A stretch of 64,000 nt of DNA from Olsenella sp. An290 (GCF_002159535.1 NZ_NFIU01000004.1:1-64000); one strand, 5' to 3'. Shown: positions 16,922-25,427, counted from the stretch's first letter. Numbers and translations: made by a program. The notes: generated by a model not told the origin, from the sequence alone.

Positions 16922-17939
16922 GAACCTCGACAGGCGCCAGTTCCTCGCGGCCGCGGGCGCGGCCGTTGCGACCACGGCGCTCGTCGGCTGCGGCGGTACG
17001 GGCGCGGGCGGCACGACCCCGGCCGCGGAGGGCGAGAAGACCCACATCTCGTTTGTCCTCGACTACACGCCCAACACCAACCACACGGGCATCTACGTGG
17101 CGCTCGCCCAGGGCTACTTCGACGAGGAGGGCCTCGACGTCGAGGTCATCCAGCCGCCCGAGGACGGCGCCGACGCGCTCATCGGCTCCGGCGACGCCCA
17201 GATGGGCGTCTCCTACCAGGACTACATCGCCAACAGCCTGGCCTCCGACCACCCGATGCCCTACTCGGCCGTGGCCGCCGTCATCCAGCACAACACCTCC
17301 GGCATCATGAGCCGCGAGGAGGACGGCATCACGCACCCGGCCGCGATGGAGGGGCACACGTACGCGACCTGGAGCATGCCCGTCGAGCAGGCCACGGTGC
17401 GCCACTGCGTCGAGGCGGACGGTGGCGACTGGTCCAAGGTCGAACTCGTCACCACAAGCGTGACCGACGAGGTCAGCGGCCTGCACGCCAACATGTTCGA
17501 CACCGTGTGGGTCTACGAGGCCTGGGCCGTCCAGAACGCCGTCGTGCAGGACTTCCCGTACAACTACTTCAGCTTCATCTCGATCGATCCGGTCTTTGAC
17601 TACTACACGCCGGTCATCGCCGCCAACGACGACTTCGCCAAGGAGAACCCCGAGGCCGTGAGGGCCTTCCTGCGCGCGGTCAAGAAGGGCTACGAGTACG
17701 CGATCGAGAACCCCGACGGCGCCGCGGACATCCTCTGCGAGCAGGTGCCCGAGCTCGACGCCGATCTCGTTCACCAGAGCCAGGCCTATCTTGCCGACCA
17801 GTACACCGCCGACGCGGAGAGCTGGGGCGTCATCGACCCGGAGCGCTGGGCGGCCTTCTACCAGTGGCTGAACGACAACGACCTCGTCGAGAACAAGCTC
17901 GACGTCAACGCCGGCTACGACCTCACCTTCCTGGAGTAG
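16911..17939 (+). CDS. thiY: NMT1/THI5-like substrate-binding lipoprotein (ThiY type)
   Basis: The 342-aa extracytoplasmic binding protein carries a Tat-like signal (DRRQFLAAAG, residues 7-16) and a lipobox ALVGC with Cys27. The mature domain (HISFVLDYTPNTNHTGIYVALAQGYFDEEGLDVEVIQPPEDG) is characteristic of NMT1/THI5-like pyrimidine-precursor-binding proteins. AQMGVSYQDYIANSLASDHPM and FDTVWVYEAWAVQNAV line the expected ligand cleft. The gene overlaps the permease by 11 nt and precedes the ATPase by 3 nt. The ligand is inferred as hydroxymethylpyrimidine or a formylamino pyrimidine from family and riboswitch. Confidence 0.92.
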   Translation: MSDRNLDRRQFLAAAGAAVATTALVGCGGTGAGGTTPAAEGEKTHISFVLDYTPNTNHTGIYVALAQGYFDEEGLDVEVIQPPEDGADALIGSGDAQMGVSYQDYIANSLASDHPMPYSAVAAVIQHNTSGIMSREEDGITHPAAMEGHTYATWSMPVEQATVRHCVEADGGDWSKVELVTTSVTDEVSGLHANMFDTVWVYEAWAVQNAVVQDFPYNYFSFISIDPVFDYYTPVIAANDDFAKENPEAVRAFLRAVKKGYEYAIENPDGAADILCEQVPELDADLVHQSQAYLADQYTADAESWGVIDPERWAAFYQWLNDNDLVENKLDVNAGYDLTFLE

Positions 17940-17942
17940 CGC

Positions 17943-18725
17943 ATGACCACGGCTGGCGAGAAGAACGCGCAGGTCCCGGCCCTCTCCGCCGAGGGGCTCA
18001 CGCTCTCCTGGGACGGGGAGCACGTCGTGGTGGCGGACGTTACCGTCGACGTGGCGCCCGGCGAGGTCTGCTGCCTCGTCGGCCGCTCCGGCTGCGGCAA
18101 GACCACGATCCTGCACGCGCTCGCCGGCCTCACGACGCCCGTGTCCGGCCGCGTCCTCCTGCACGGGGAGGACGTGACCGGGCGTCCGGGACGGGTGAGC
18201 TACATGCTCCAGAAGGACCTGCTGCTGCCGAGCCGCCGCATCATCGACAACGTGTGCCTGCCGCTCGTGCTCGCCGGCATGCGCCGCGACGAGGCGCGAG
18301 CCAAGGCGGCGCCCTTCTTCGAGCGCTTTGGCCTCGCGGGCTCGGAGCTCAAGTGGCCGAGCGAGCTTTCCGGCGGCATGCGCCAGCGCGCGGCCTTCCT
18401 GCGCACCTACCTCATGGGCGCGGACGTGACGCTGCTCGACGAGCCCTTCTCGGCGCTCGACGCCCTCACGCGTACGGAGGTGCGCCAGTGGTTCGTGGGC
18501 GTAGCGGCCGAGCTTGGGCTCTCCGCCCTGGTGATCACGCACGACGTGGACGAGGCCGTCTCCATGGCGAGCCGCATCTACGTGCTCGCGGGGGCGCCCG
18601 CCGCGGGCGAGCCGAGCCACGTCATCGGCGAGGTGGCGGTGACGCGCCCCGCGGGCGAGCGGAGCTTCGAGCTCACGGACGAGTACCTCGCCGCCAAGCG
18701 CCAGGTCATGGCGCTGCTGGGGTAG
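17943..18725 (+). CDS. thiZ: ABC transporter ATP-binding protein (ThiZ type)
   Basis: Energises the pyrimidine importer. The product is 260 aa. Walker A GRSGCGKTT is at 47-55, the Q-loop near LQKDLLLPSR, signature LSGGMRQRAAF at 142-152, Walker B VTLLDEPFSALD at 162-173 and H-loop VITHDVDEA. These are standard for nitrate/taurine/HMP-type ATPases. The start is 3 nt after the binding-protein stop. Its N-terminus (TTAGEKNAQ) is encoded over a copy of CGAGAAGAAC (17957-17966). It is last gene of the riboswitch operon; an inverted repeat follows. Confidence 0.92.
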   Translation: MTTAGEKNAQVPALSAEGLTLSWDGEHVVVADVTVDVAPGEVCCLVGRSGCGKTTILHALAGLTTPVSGRVLLHGEDVTGRPGRVSYMLQKDLLLPSRRIIDNVCLPLVLAGMRRDEARAKAAPFFERFGLAGSELKWPSELSGGMRQRAAFLRTYLMGADVTLLDEPFSALDALTRTEVRQWFVGVAAELGLSALVITHDVDEAVSMASRIYVLAGAPAAGEPSHVIGEVAVTRPAGERSFELTDEYLAAKRQVMALLG

Positions 18726-18776
18726 GGCCGCGGGGCGCCGTGCTCGGGGTGACGGGCGCTCCGTCTCGCCTCAAGC

Positions 18777-18846
18777 GTTCTCCGCGAAATTTCGTCACTT
18801 TGAGGGCTTTGGAACCGTTTCCAAGTGACGATATTTCGCGGAGAAC
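18777..18846. repeat. 24-bp inverted repeat after the thiamine operon
   Basis: The arm at 18777-18800 (begins GTTCTCCGCGAAATTTCG) and that at 18823-18846 match as reverse complements at 23 of 24 positions, with a 22-nt spacer. It is GC-poorer than its surroundings and has no T-tract. It sits about 50 nt after thiZ in the 319-nt gap before the next operon. The rest of the gap holds the phased repeats at 18941 and no gene. Confidence 0.75.
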
Positions 18847-18940
18847 TGCATCGCGCGCCTTGCGGAGAGTTGCCCGCGCGGCCCGCGGACAACCACGGCT
18901 GGACGTCGCGACCACCGTCCCCTAGACCGCGTCAGGTGCC

Positions 18941-18969
18941 CGTAAGGCGTCCGTAAGGCTCACGAAAGG
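18941..18969 (+). promoter_or_regulatory. Three 11-bp-phased CGTAAGG direct repeats
   Basis: CGTAAGG at 18941, CGTAAGG at 18952 and CGAAAGG at 18963 recur at exactly 11-bp intervals, one helical turn. This is typical of OmpR/PhoB-type response-regulator sites. It lies about 75 nt upstream of the SBP/vWA/TelA cassette. A short inverted repeat ACGTATC/GATACGT follows (about 19005-19029). Confidence 0.45.
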
Positions 18970-19044
18970 TCCGCCCCCGCAGGTGGGGAGAGGACCGCCC
19001 TCAGACGTATCGTTGAGTCACGGATACGTTGGAGGGGAGGTCTG

Positions 19045-20190
19045 GTGGGCTCGAGAGCCAAGACGCTGGTGGCGGGCGTTGCCCTCATTCTGGTTGCGGT
19101 CGTGGTGGCGGGCGCCATTGCGCTCGGTCCGGGGCTGCTCGGCGCGGGGGCCTCCGCAGATGACGCCCCCGCCACCCAGCAGGAGCTCACCGTGGTCCAC
19201 GGAGTCATCGGCTCGGAGAAGGAGTCACTCTTCGCCGATCCCGAGGCCAAGGAGATCTTCGCCCGTCATGGCCTCGACGTTCAGGTCACTACGTCGGGCT
19301 CCTGGGCCATGGCGGAGCGCGCGGACCTCACGCAGGCAGACTTCGCCTCGCCCTCCTCGGAGGTGGCCGCCGCGCACCTCACGGACGTCCACGGAGACGC
19401 CGTCCTCTCCACCTCGACGCCCTTCTACTCGCCGCTCGCAATCGCCACCGGTGGCACCGTGCTCGACGTGCTCGCGGCAAACGGCCTCGCCGAGCAGCGC
19501 GACGGCGTGTGGTACCTCGACATGGCCGCCTACCTCGATGCCGTGGCAAGCGGCCGGCGCTGGACGGACCTTGCGGGCTCCGAGGCCTATCCCTCCAGCA
19601 GAAACGTCATGATCACCACCACCGACGTGCGCTCCTCCAACTCCGCCCTCATGTACCTCGGCCTCGCGAGCTATGTCCTCAACGGCAACGCCGTGATCAC
19701 GAGCGAGGACGCCGCGCGCGAGCAGGCCGCGTCCTCGCTTGCCCGGCTTTTCCTCGACCAGGGCTACTCGCAGTCGTCCTCCGCGGGGCCGTGGGAGTCC
19801 TTCCTCTCCAAGGGCCCCATGAACCAGCCGCTTACGCTTATCTACGAGAGCCAGTACCTCGAGGCCCAGATGAACGAGCCCACGCGCGTGACCTCCGAGA
19901 TGCGCATCTGCTACCCCGACCCCACGATCTTCTCGGACCACGTGGTCGTGGCCTTCTCCGAGGCCGGCCAGCGGGTCCAGGACGTGCTGGACAACGACCC
20001 TGACATGGCGCGCGTCATCGCCCGGCACGGATTTCGCGTGAACGGTGCCAACTCGGGGGCCTTCTCCGAGCAGGTGAGCGAGGCCGGCCTCACGGGCTAT
20101 GCCGCCGACGGCACCTTCATCGACGTCGCGCAGGCGCCCAGCTACGAGGTTGCCGACGCCATGCTCCAGACCATCGAGGCGCTCTACTAG
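19045..20190 (+). CDS. Membrane-anchored substrate-binding-like protein
   Basis: The 381-aa protein starts at GTG 19045, shortly after GGAGGGGAGG. The N-terminal hydrophobic helix (about residues 7-33) is an uncleaved anchor or signal; there is no lipobox. The rest resembles a type-2 periplasmic binding fold: ELTVVHGVIGSEKESLFADPEAKEIFARHGLDVQV, then NVMITTTDVRSSNSALMYLGLASYVL, LTLIYESQYLEAQM and CYPDPTIFSDHVVVAFSEAG. No ligand can be assigned. It is first gene of a co-directional set with a binding-domain/vWA lipoprotein, an XpaC-like protein and TelA, so it probably works with them at the cell surface. Confidence 0.75.
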   Translation: MGSRAKTLVAGVALILVAVVVAGAIALGPGLLGAGASADDAPATQQELTVVHGVIGSEKESLFADPEAKEIFARHGLDVQVTTSGSWAMAERADLTQADFASPSSEVAAAHLTDVHGDAVLSTSTPFYSPLAIATGGTVLDVLAANGLAEQRDGVWYLDMAAYLDAVASGRRWTDLAGSEAYPSSRNVMITTTDVRSSNSALMYLGLASYVLNGNAVITSEDAAREQAASSLARLFLDQGYSQSSSAGPWESFLSKGPMNQPLTLIYESQYLEAQMNEPTRVTSEMRICYPDPTIFSDHVVVAFSEAGQRVQDVLDNDPDMARVIARHGFRVNGANSGAFSEQVSEAGLTGYAADGTFIDVAQAPSYEVADAMLQTIEALY

Positions 20191-20214
20191 GCGCCGGGGA
20201 GGAGAAGAACCGTG

Positions 20215-21834
20215 ATGAACGCACTTGTTACTCGCCGCCGATGGCTCGCCGTTCTTCTCGCCCTGGGCTGCGCGCTCGGCGGGGCGGTCGCCCTGTCCGC
20301 ATGCGGGGACGGAGGGCCAGCGGCGAGCGAGTCTGAGGGAGAGGTCGCCGGAGAGGGCTCCGACCCCGACCCCGCGGTCGACGTCTCGGGCACGACGCTG
20401 CGCGTGCTCGCGGGCTCCGAGGTCCAGGACATGCAGCCCATCCTGGACGATGCCGAGGAGGAGCTTGGCATCACCGTGGAGCTCACCTACGCGGGCACGC
20501 TCGACGGCACGGAGGCCGTCATGGCGGGGGATGCCGACTGCGACGCCACGTGGTTCCCGTCCAACGCCTACATGAGCCTCTTCGACCAGAAGGCGGCGCT
20601 CGTGAGCCAGGAGACCTCGATCATGCGGACGCCCGTGGTGCTGGGCGTGCGGGCCGAGCGCGCGGCCGAGCTCGGCTGGGACGACAAGAGCCCCACGTGG
20701 GCCGAGGTCGTGGACGCCGCCGCCTCGGGCGCGTTCTCCTACGGCATGTCCAGCCCGGTCTCCTCCAACAGCGGCTTCTCCGCGCTGGTGGAGCTCGCGA
20801 CGGCGCTCTCCGGGACGGGCGCTGCCATCACGGCCGACGACGTCACCGCCGTGGCAGCCGACCTCTCGCGTTTTGCGCAGGGCCAGAAGCTGACGAGTGG
20901 GTCCTCGGGCTGGCTCATGGAGGCCTATGACAAGGACTCGTCCGCCGTCGACGGGGTCTTCAACTACGAGTCGCTCGTCCTGCAGGACCCGGGCCTCGTG
21001 GAGGTGATTCCCCAGGACGGCGTCATCACCGCTGACTACCCGCTCACGCTGTTCGCCGGTCGCGGGGAGAAAGTCGAGGCGGCCTACCGGGCGCTCGTGG
21101 ACTACCTGCGCCGCGACGACGTGCAGCGGCGCATCGCGGACGAGACGTTCCGCCGCACGGACGCCACCACGGCAGACGACGCCGTGGCCGCCTTCGAGAT
21201 TCCCTTCCCCAACCGCCTCGAGACGGTGCGCGCCCTGCTCTCCAGCTGGGTCTCCGACGTGCGCAAGCCCGCCAACATGGTCTTCCAGATAGACACCTCG
21301 GGCTCCATGGAGGGCGAGCGCCTCGACGCGCTCAAGGCCGCGCTCGTCTCCCTCACGGACACCGGGGCGGACGGCACGACCTCGCTCCTCACGTTCCAGC
21401 CGCGAGAGACGGTGCACTTCGTCGAGTTTGGCTCGGAGATCAAGAGCGAGAAGGACCTCGAGGTGGCGGCGGACGGAGACCTCTCCGACGTGCGCGCCTA
21501 CGTGGAGGGGCTTCGCACGGCGGGCAACACGGCAATCTACGGCACCCTCCAGCGCTCCCTCGAGCTGGCGGCGCAGAGCCGCTCGGACGACAACGTGACG
21601 TCGGTCGTGCTCTTCTCGGACGGGGAGAACACCGACTACCCGGGCATCGCCGAGTTCTCCTCCTGGTACGAGGCCACGCCCGAGGTCCAGGGCATCCCCG
21701 TCTACGCGATTCTCTTCGGCGAGGCCAGCAGGGCGGAGATGGAGCAGCTCACCCAGCTGACGGGCGGGCGCGTCTTCGACGCCGAGAACGGCGACCTCAC
21801 GGCCGCCTTCAAGGAGATTCGTGGCTATCTGTAA
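20215..21834 (+). CDS. Lipoprotein with substrate-binding domain and vWA domain
   Basis: The 539-aa protein starts at ATG 20215 (a GTG lies one codon upstream) after GGGGAGGAGAAG. The signal peptide ends in lipobox ALSAC (Cys30). Residues about 60-330 are a type-2 binding-protein-like domain (TLRVLAGSEVQDMQPILDDAEEELGI, ADCDATWFPSNAYMSLF, FSYGMSSPVSSNSGFSALVELATAL). Residues about 350-535 are a von Willebrand A domain. Its MIDAS motif is MVFQIDTSGSMEGERLDAL (DxSxS near 359-363), followed by TSLLTFQPRE and TSVVLFSDGENTDYPG. The fusion suggests metal-dependent protein contacts linked to ligand sensing outside the membrane. It lies 24 nt after the previous gene. Confidence 0.85.
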   Translation: MNALVTRRRWLAVLLALGCALGGAVALSACGDGGPAASESEGEVAGEGSDPDPAVDVSGTTLRVLAGSEVQDMQPILDDAEEELGITVELTYAGTLDGTEAVMAGDADCDATWFPSNAYMSLFDQKAALVSQETSIMRTPVVLGVRAERAAELGWDDKSPTWAEVVDAAASGAFSYGMSSPVSSNSGFSALVELATALSGTGAAITADDVTAVAADLSRFAQGQKLTSGSSGWLMEAYDKDSSAVDGVFNYESLVLQDPGLVEVIPQDGVITADYPLTLFAGRGEKVEAAYRALVDYLRRDDVQRRIADETFRRTDATTADDAVAAFEIPFPNRLETVRALLSSWVSDVRKPANMVFQIDTSGSMEGERLDALKAALVSLTDTGADGTTSLLTFQPRETVHFVEFGSEIKSEKDLEVAADGDLSDVRAYVEGLRTAGNTAIYGTLQRSLELAAQSRSDDNVTSVVLFSDGENTDYPGIAEFSSWYEATPEVQGIPVYAILFGEASRAEMEQLTQLTGGRVFDAENGDLTAAFKEIRGYL

Positions 21835-21836
21835 AC

Positions 21837-21883
21837 TGGGGACGGGTTTGTTCTCTCAGAGAAAACGGGACAGGTTGGGGGTG
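21837..21883. repeat. GGGACRGG-type intergenic repeat
   Basis: GGGGACGGGTTTGTTCTCTC is followed by AGAGAAAACGGGACAGG, directly after the vWA gene stop. It resembles the GGGACAG-containing units at 34973, 51736 and 54838 in sequence style, but has different arms. It separates the vWA gene from the XpaC-like start. Confidence 0.45.
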
Positions 21884-21913
21884 CCCGCCACGTCGCCACG
21901 GATGGGAGGTTCG

Positions 21914-22600
21914 ATGCCAGGGGAACGGGGCCTCGTGCTCGGGATGTCGGCGACGGTCTTCGTCGTGTTCTGCGTCTCCGCCCTTCTTGCCTCGGGGCTC
22001 GCCGCTCAGGTGGCGCTCGTGGTCGTCGGCGCCCTCATGTCGGCGGGCTCGTGGCTGCTGCTCACCTCGCTCAACATGCCTCGTCACGTGGCGGCGATAG
22101 ACCTGGACGCGCTCGTCGGGGCCGACCCCACGCTCAAGGAGTCCGCCGAGGCCGTGAGCGGCATGGCGGGCCGCATCGACGAGGCGTGCGCCGCGGACAG
22201 CCCCCGCGGCATCGCGGCGGAGTCCGAGCGGCTGCGGGCCCTCGTGTCCTCCATGGCGGAGCTCGTGGATCTGCCCGAGTTTGCCACGGCCGGGGCGGAG
22301 GAGGACCGCCACCTCGTCCTCTCGCTTGCCACCACATGGCTGCCGGGCGCCTGGGACCAGCTTGTGACCAACGTCCGCTACCTGGGGTTTGGCGGTCGGG
22401 CGAGCTCGCGCGCCAGGCGGAACGTGACCGCGCTCGACGAGCAGTGCGCGCACGTCGCCGGCGCGCTCGACCGCATACGGACCAACATAGTCGACGGGGC
22501 CTCCGCGAAGATCGAGACGGGCTCCGACTACCTGCGCCAGCGTCTCGGCCATCGGTCACCCGAGCTCTCCTTGGGGGAGCCTCCCGATGACCTCTCGTAG
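21914..22600 (+). CDS. XpaC-like membrane protein next to telA
   Basis: The 228-aa protein starts at ATG 21914 after GGGAGGTTCG. The frame is open back to a GTG at 21821, inside the vWA gene end, but the intervening repeat is not gene-like. Two N-terminal transmembrane helices (about 6-28 and 30-52) are followed by a soluble helical region (IDLDALVGADPTLKESAEAVSGMAGRIDEA, then NVTALDEQCAHVAGALDRIRTNIVDGAS). Topology and position beside TelA match XpaC-type proteins (5-bromo-4-chloroindolyl phosphate hydrolysis family), also paired with TelA in Bacilli. Sequence similarity is weak by eye, so this assignment leans on context. Confidence 0.6.
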   Translation: MPGERGLVLGMSATVFVVFCVSALLASGLAAQVALVVVGALMSAGSWLLLTSLNMPRHVAAIDLDALVGADPTLKESAEAVSGMAGRIDEACAADSPRGIAAESERLRALVSSMAELVDLPEFATAGAEEDRHLVLSLATTWLPGAWDQLVTNVRYLGFGGRASSRARRNVTALDEQCAHVAGALDRIRTNIVDGASAKIETGSDYLRQRLGHRSPELSLGEPPDDLS

Positions 22601-22636
22601 CCGACGGAACGATCTGACACTTGGAGAGGAGCCATC

Positions 22637-23812
22637 ATGGCACACGACCTTCTCGACGCGCCCGACGACAGCTTCGATCTGGAGGTGACGCCGGCGCCGG
22701 AGCCCGTCAAGACCGAGGGCGCCCTCGCGCAGGTGCCCGCGCCAAGCCCCGAGGAGCTCCTGCGCCTGAGCGGCAACGCCAGCTCCTGGGTTGCCAAGGT
22801 GGCCGCCCTGCCGCCCCAGAGCCTGGAGTTCAAGCAGGAGGTCGACGCGATCTTCGAGGTGGGGTCCGACGCCTTCCGGGAGACGGCCAGCACCTCGAGC
22901 CGCTTTCTCGAGCAGTCCCTGGTGACGTCGAAGAGCGGAGGCGCCCAGGAGCAGGTCTCCAGGAGCCTCGTGGACCTGCGCAACGAGGTCGACGAGCTCG
23001 CGCCGGGGGAGGACACCTTCGCCGAGCGCCTGCTGGGGGCCCTGCCCTTCGCCAATCGCGTGAAGCGCTACTTCAAGCGCTACGAGTCCAACCAGCAGCA
23101 GCTCAACGCCATCCTGCTGTCGCTCGGCAAGGGGCAGGACCTGCTGCGCAGGGACAACGCCGCCCTCAACGTGGAGCGCCGCAGCCTCTGGGGCAACCTG
23201 GGCACCCTCAAGCGCGCCTACGAGCTGCTCACGAGCATCGACGGCGAGCTCGTGGCGCGCATCGACCGGGAGCGTGCGGCGGGAAACGCCGAGCTGGCGG
23301 CATCGCTCGAGAGAGACGCCCTGTTCGCGGTGCGCCAGCGTCGCCAGGACGTGCAGACGCAGGCCGCCGTGACCATCCAGGCCTACCTCTCGATGGGCAT
23401 CATCCAGCAGAACAACGACCAGCTCGTGCGTGGCGTCGAGCGCGCCAAGACCACCACGGTGACCGCGCTGCGCACGGCCGTGATCGTGGCGCAGTCGCTT
23501 GAGAACCAGAAGCTCGTGCTCGACCAGATCGACGCGGTCAACAAGACCACGGACGCCATGATTGACCGCACGAGCAAGCTCCTGCAGGAGAACTCCCTGC
23601 GCACGCAGCAGCAGGCGGTCTCGAGTGGCGTCTCCCCGGAGACGCTGCGCCGGGCCTATGATGCGGTCTTCTCCACGCTTGACAGCATCGACAAGTTCCG
23701 CGAGCAGGCAAACGAGTCCTTCTCCAAGACCATTGACGTGCTGAACGACCAGCTCCAGCGCGCCCACGCCTATGCCGAGCGGATGAGCGTCGACAGGGGG
23801 TCAGAGGCGTAG
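22637..23812 (+). CDS. telA: TelA-like toxic anion resistance protein
   Basis: The 391-aa, largely alpha-helical cytosolic protein starts shortly after GGAGAGGAGCC. TelA signatures include LLGALPFANRVKRYFKRYESNQQQLNAILLSL, RRDNAALNVERRSLWGNLGTLKRAYELL, VQTQAAVTIQAYLSMGIIQQNNDQLVRGVERAKTTTVTALRTAVIVAQSL and DQIDAVNKTTDAMIDRTS. TelA proteins are linked to tellurite and other stress or membrane-damage resistance, but their mechanism is not settled. Here it ends a four-gene set with extracytoplasmic sensor-like proteins. It converges with the DeoR gene (23-nt gap). Confidence 0.92.
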   Translation: MAHDLLDAPDDSFDLEVTPAPEPVKTEGALAQVPAPSPEELLRLSGNASSWVAKVAALPPQSLEFKQEVDAIFEVGSDAFRETASTSSRFLEQSLVTSKSGGAQEQVSRSLVDLRNEVDELAPGEDTFAERLLGALPFANRVKRYFKRYESNQQQLNAILLSLGKGQDLLRRDNAALNVERRSLWGNLGTLKRAYELLTSIDGELVARIDRERAAGNAELAASLERDALFAVRQRRQDVQTQAAVTIQAYLSMGIIQQNNDQLVRGVERAKTTTVTALRTAVIVAQSLENQKLVLDQIDAVNKTTDAMIDRTSKLLQENSLRTQQQAVSSGVSPETLRRAYDAVFSTLDSIDKFREQANESFSKTIDVLNDQLQRAHAYAERMSVDRGSEA

Positions 23813-23835
23813 AGCGCGTTCCAAAAGGACGCAGC

Positions 23836-24585
23836 CTACTCGGCGCAGACGAGCTCCACGCCGGCGGCGGCGAGCTCGGCGCGCGCCTCGTCGCTCACGT
23901 GCACGTCGGTTATCACGCAGACGTTCTTCTCGCCCAGCGCAAGCGGCACGGTGCCGTGGTGGCTGAACTTTTCGCTCTCCGTGAGCACCACGACGCGTTC
24001 CGCGTGCTCCGCCATGTCGCGCACGGCCTGGGCGCGCATCTGGTCGCAGTTGGTGAAGCCGGTGCGCTCGGAGAAGCCGTCCGTACCCACGAACAGCAGG
24101 TCGACGAAGAACCCCTCGACGCACTGCCGGACCATGGGCCCCACCGTGGTCTGTGCGTCCTTCTGGTAGATGCCACCAAGAAGGACCGTCTGCACGCTCG
24201 CCGTGTCGCGGACGTAGGCCGCGATGAAGGCGCTGTTGGTGACGACGGTGACGTCGCGGCCCTGGGCGGCGAGCTCGGCGGCGAGCAGGGCGCAGCAGCT
24301 GCCGTTCTCTATCATGACGGTGTCGCCGTCGTGTACGAGCTCCGCGGCGCGCCGGGCGATGGTGCGCTTCTCCTCGTAGTGGTAGGCGAGGCGGCCCTCG
24401 ATGTTGTCCGTGCTGCGCAGCATGGCCCAGCCGTGCTCGCGACGGATGAGGTCACGGCGCTCGAGCTCCGTGAGGTCCTTGCGCATGGTGACCTGCGAGA
24501 CGCCGAGTTCCTCGGCGAGGGCTGAGACCTCCACGCGCTCGCGCTCGGTCAGGATCTCCAGGATGCGGTTGGTGCGTGAGGGCAT
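23836..24585 (-). CDS. DeoR/GlpR family transcriptional regulator
   Basis: Sugar-phosphate-responsive repressor. The product is 249 aa from the ATG at 24585 (MPSRTNRILEILTERERVEV); an in-frame ATG 17 codons upstream is possible. The N-terminal HTH reads VSALAEELGVSQVTMRKDLTELERRDLIRREHG, the DeoR signature. The effector domain has AAELVHDGDTVMIENGSCCALLAAEL, VVTNSAFIAAYV, LLGGIYQKDAQTTVGP and FVGTDGFSERTGFTNCD. The target is unknown. It is not adjacent to a sugar operon; the aldolase 2.6 kb away is the nearest carbohydrate gene. Confidence 0.88.
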   Translation of the reverse strand: MPSRTNRILEILTERERVEVSALAEELGVSQVTMRKDLTELERRDLIRREHGWAMLRSTDNIEGRLAYHYEEKRTIARRAAELVHDGDTVMIENGSCCALLAAELAAQGRDVTVVTNSAFIAAYVRDTASVQTVLLGGIYQKDAQTTVGPMVRQCVEGFFVDLLFVGTDGFSERTGFTNCDQMRAQAVRDMAEHAERVVVLTESEKFSHHGTVPLALGEKNVCVITDVHVSDEARAELAAAGVELVCAE

Positions 24586-24601
24586 AAGTTGAACTACCGA
24601 A

Positions 24602-24662
24602 CGCGTAGCTTGGGAAATGTGGCCGTCTGGCCGCAAAATCCCGAGCTACGCGCTCTTCTCGC
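24602..24662. repeat. Inverted repeat upstream of the DeoR gene, ending CTCTTCTCGCC
   Basis: CGCGTAGCTTGGGA (24602-24615) pairs with TCCCGAGCTACGCG (24639-24652) with one mismatch. It is followed at once by CTCTTCTCGCC. The GCGTAGCT arm recurs in the elements near 7675 and 45345. It lies in the divergent gap between the DeoR and membrane-protein genes, so an operator role is also possible. Confidence 0.6.
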
Positions 24663-24806
24663 CATGCGCAATCCGAGATCTCTGCAAAGGGTCCTGCCCG
24701 GCCCGGCCGCCCTGGCCCGCGACGTAAGCGTTGCGCAAGGGATGCCGGCCAAGCCAACATTTCCCCTTGCGTCAGGCTAACGTTGTCCTGAGAGCAGAGG
24801 GGGTAT

Positions 24807-25427
24807 ATGGAAGCGCACGAGGACGATACGTACGCGAGGCTCAAGGCGGCGATGGAGGAGGCGGAGGCGAGCGAGTCCCCCGTGGAGTCCGCCCGTGACC
24901 GCCGGCGCCGCTATCTGGCGATTGCCTTGATTGTGATTGTTCCCCTGGCCGTGGTCAGCTACGTCGTGTGGGGGCTCATCGGCCTTTTTACCTTGGGCAA
25001 GACGGACGAGGGGCCGATTGCGGTGGTGTATCGGCTCGTGGGCGTTCCAGGCTGGCTTGCCATCTTCTCCTTTGGCGTCGTGGCGGTGGCGCAGCAGCTG
25101 CGCGACGACTTCAAGGGCGTGGGCGAGCGCATCTTCGGGGCGGTCATCATCGCGCTCATGGTGTGTACCTGCTACGTCTTCGTGGGGCAGCCGCTGCTGG
25201 ACATTCCGTACCTCTTCGATCCCGTGCGCGTCGAGCTGCACGATGTCGAGACGAGGGACGTGAGCGGCGAGAGCGGCGCGACGTACTACCTCCGTGGCGT
25301 CGACGAGGCCGGCAAGGAGTGGGAGTTCCGGATCAACAGCGATACGTTCCTCAGCTGGGACCGCGACCGCACCACCGCCACCGTGACCGGCCTCCCCAAC
25401 ACCCAGGTGACGCTCGCCATCGAGTGA
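24807..25427 (+). CDS. Membrane protein of unknown function
   Basis: The 206-aa protein starts at ATG 24807 after GAGAGCAGAGGGGGTAT. The charged N-terminus (about residues 1-33) is followed by three hydrophobic helices (about 34-58, 74-92, 105-128). A C-terminal beta-rich domain follows, probably outside the membrane (VRVELHDVETRDVSGESGATYYLRGVDE, then WEFRINSDTF). I do not recognise a family. It is monocistronic, divergent from the DeoR regulator and convergent with the aminopeptidase. A long hairpin marks its 3' end. Confidence 0.7.
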   Translation: MEAHEDDTYARLKAAMEEAEASESPVESARDRRRRYLAIALIVIVPLAVVSYVVWGLIGLFTLGKTDEGPIAVVYRLVGVPGWLAIFSFGVVAVAQQLRDDFKGVGERIFGAVIIALMVCTCYVFVGQPLLDIPYLFDPVRVELHDVETRDVSGESGATYYLRGVDEAGKEWEFRINSDTFLSWDRDRTTATVTGLPNTQVTLAIE

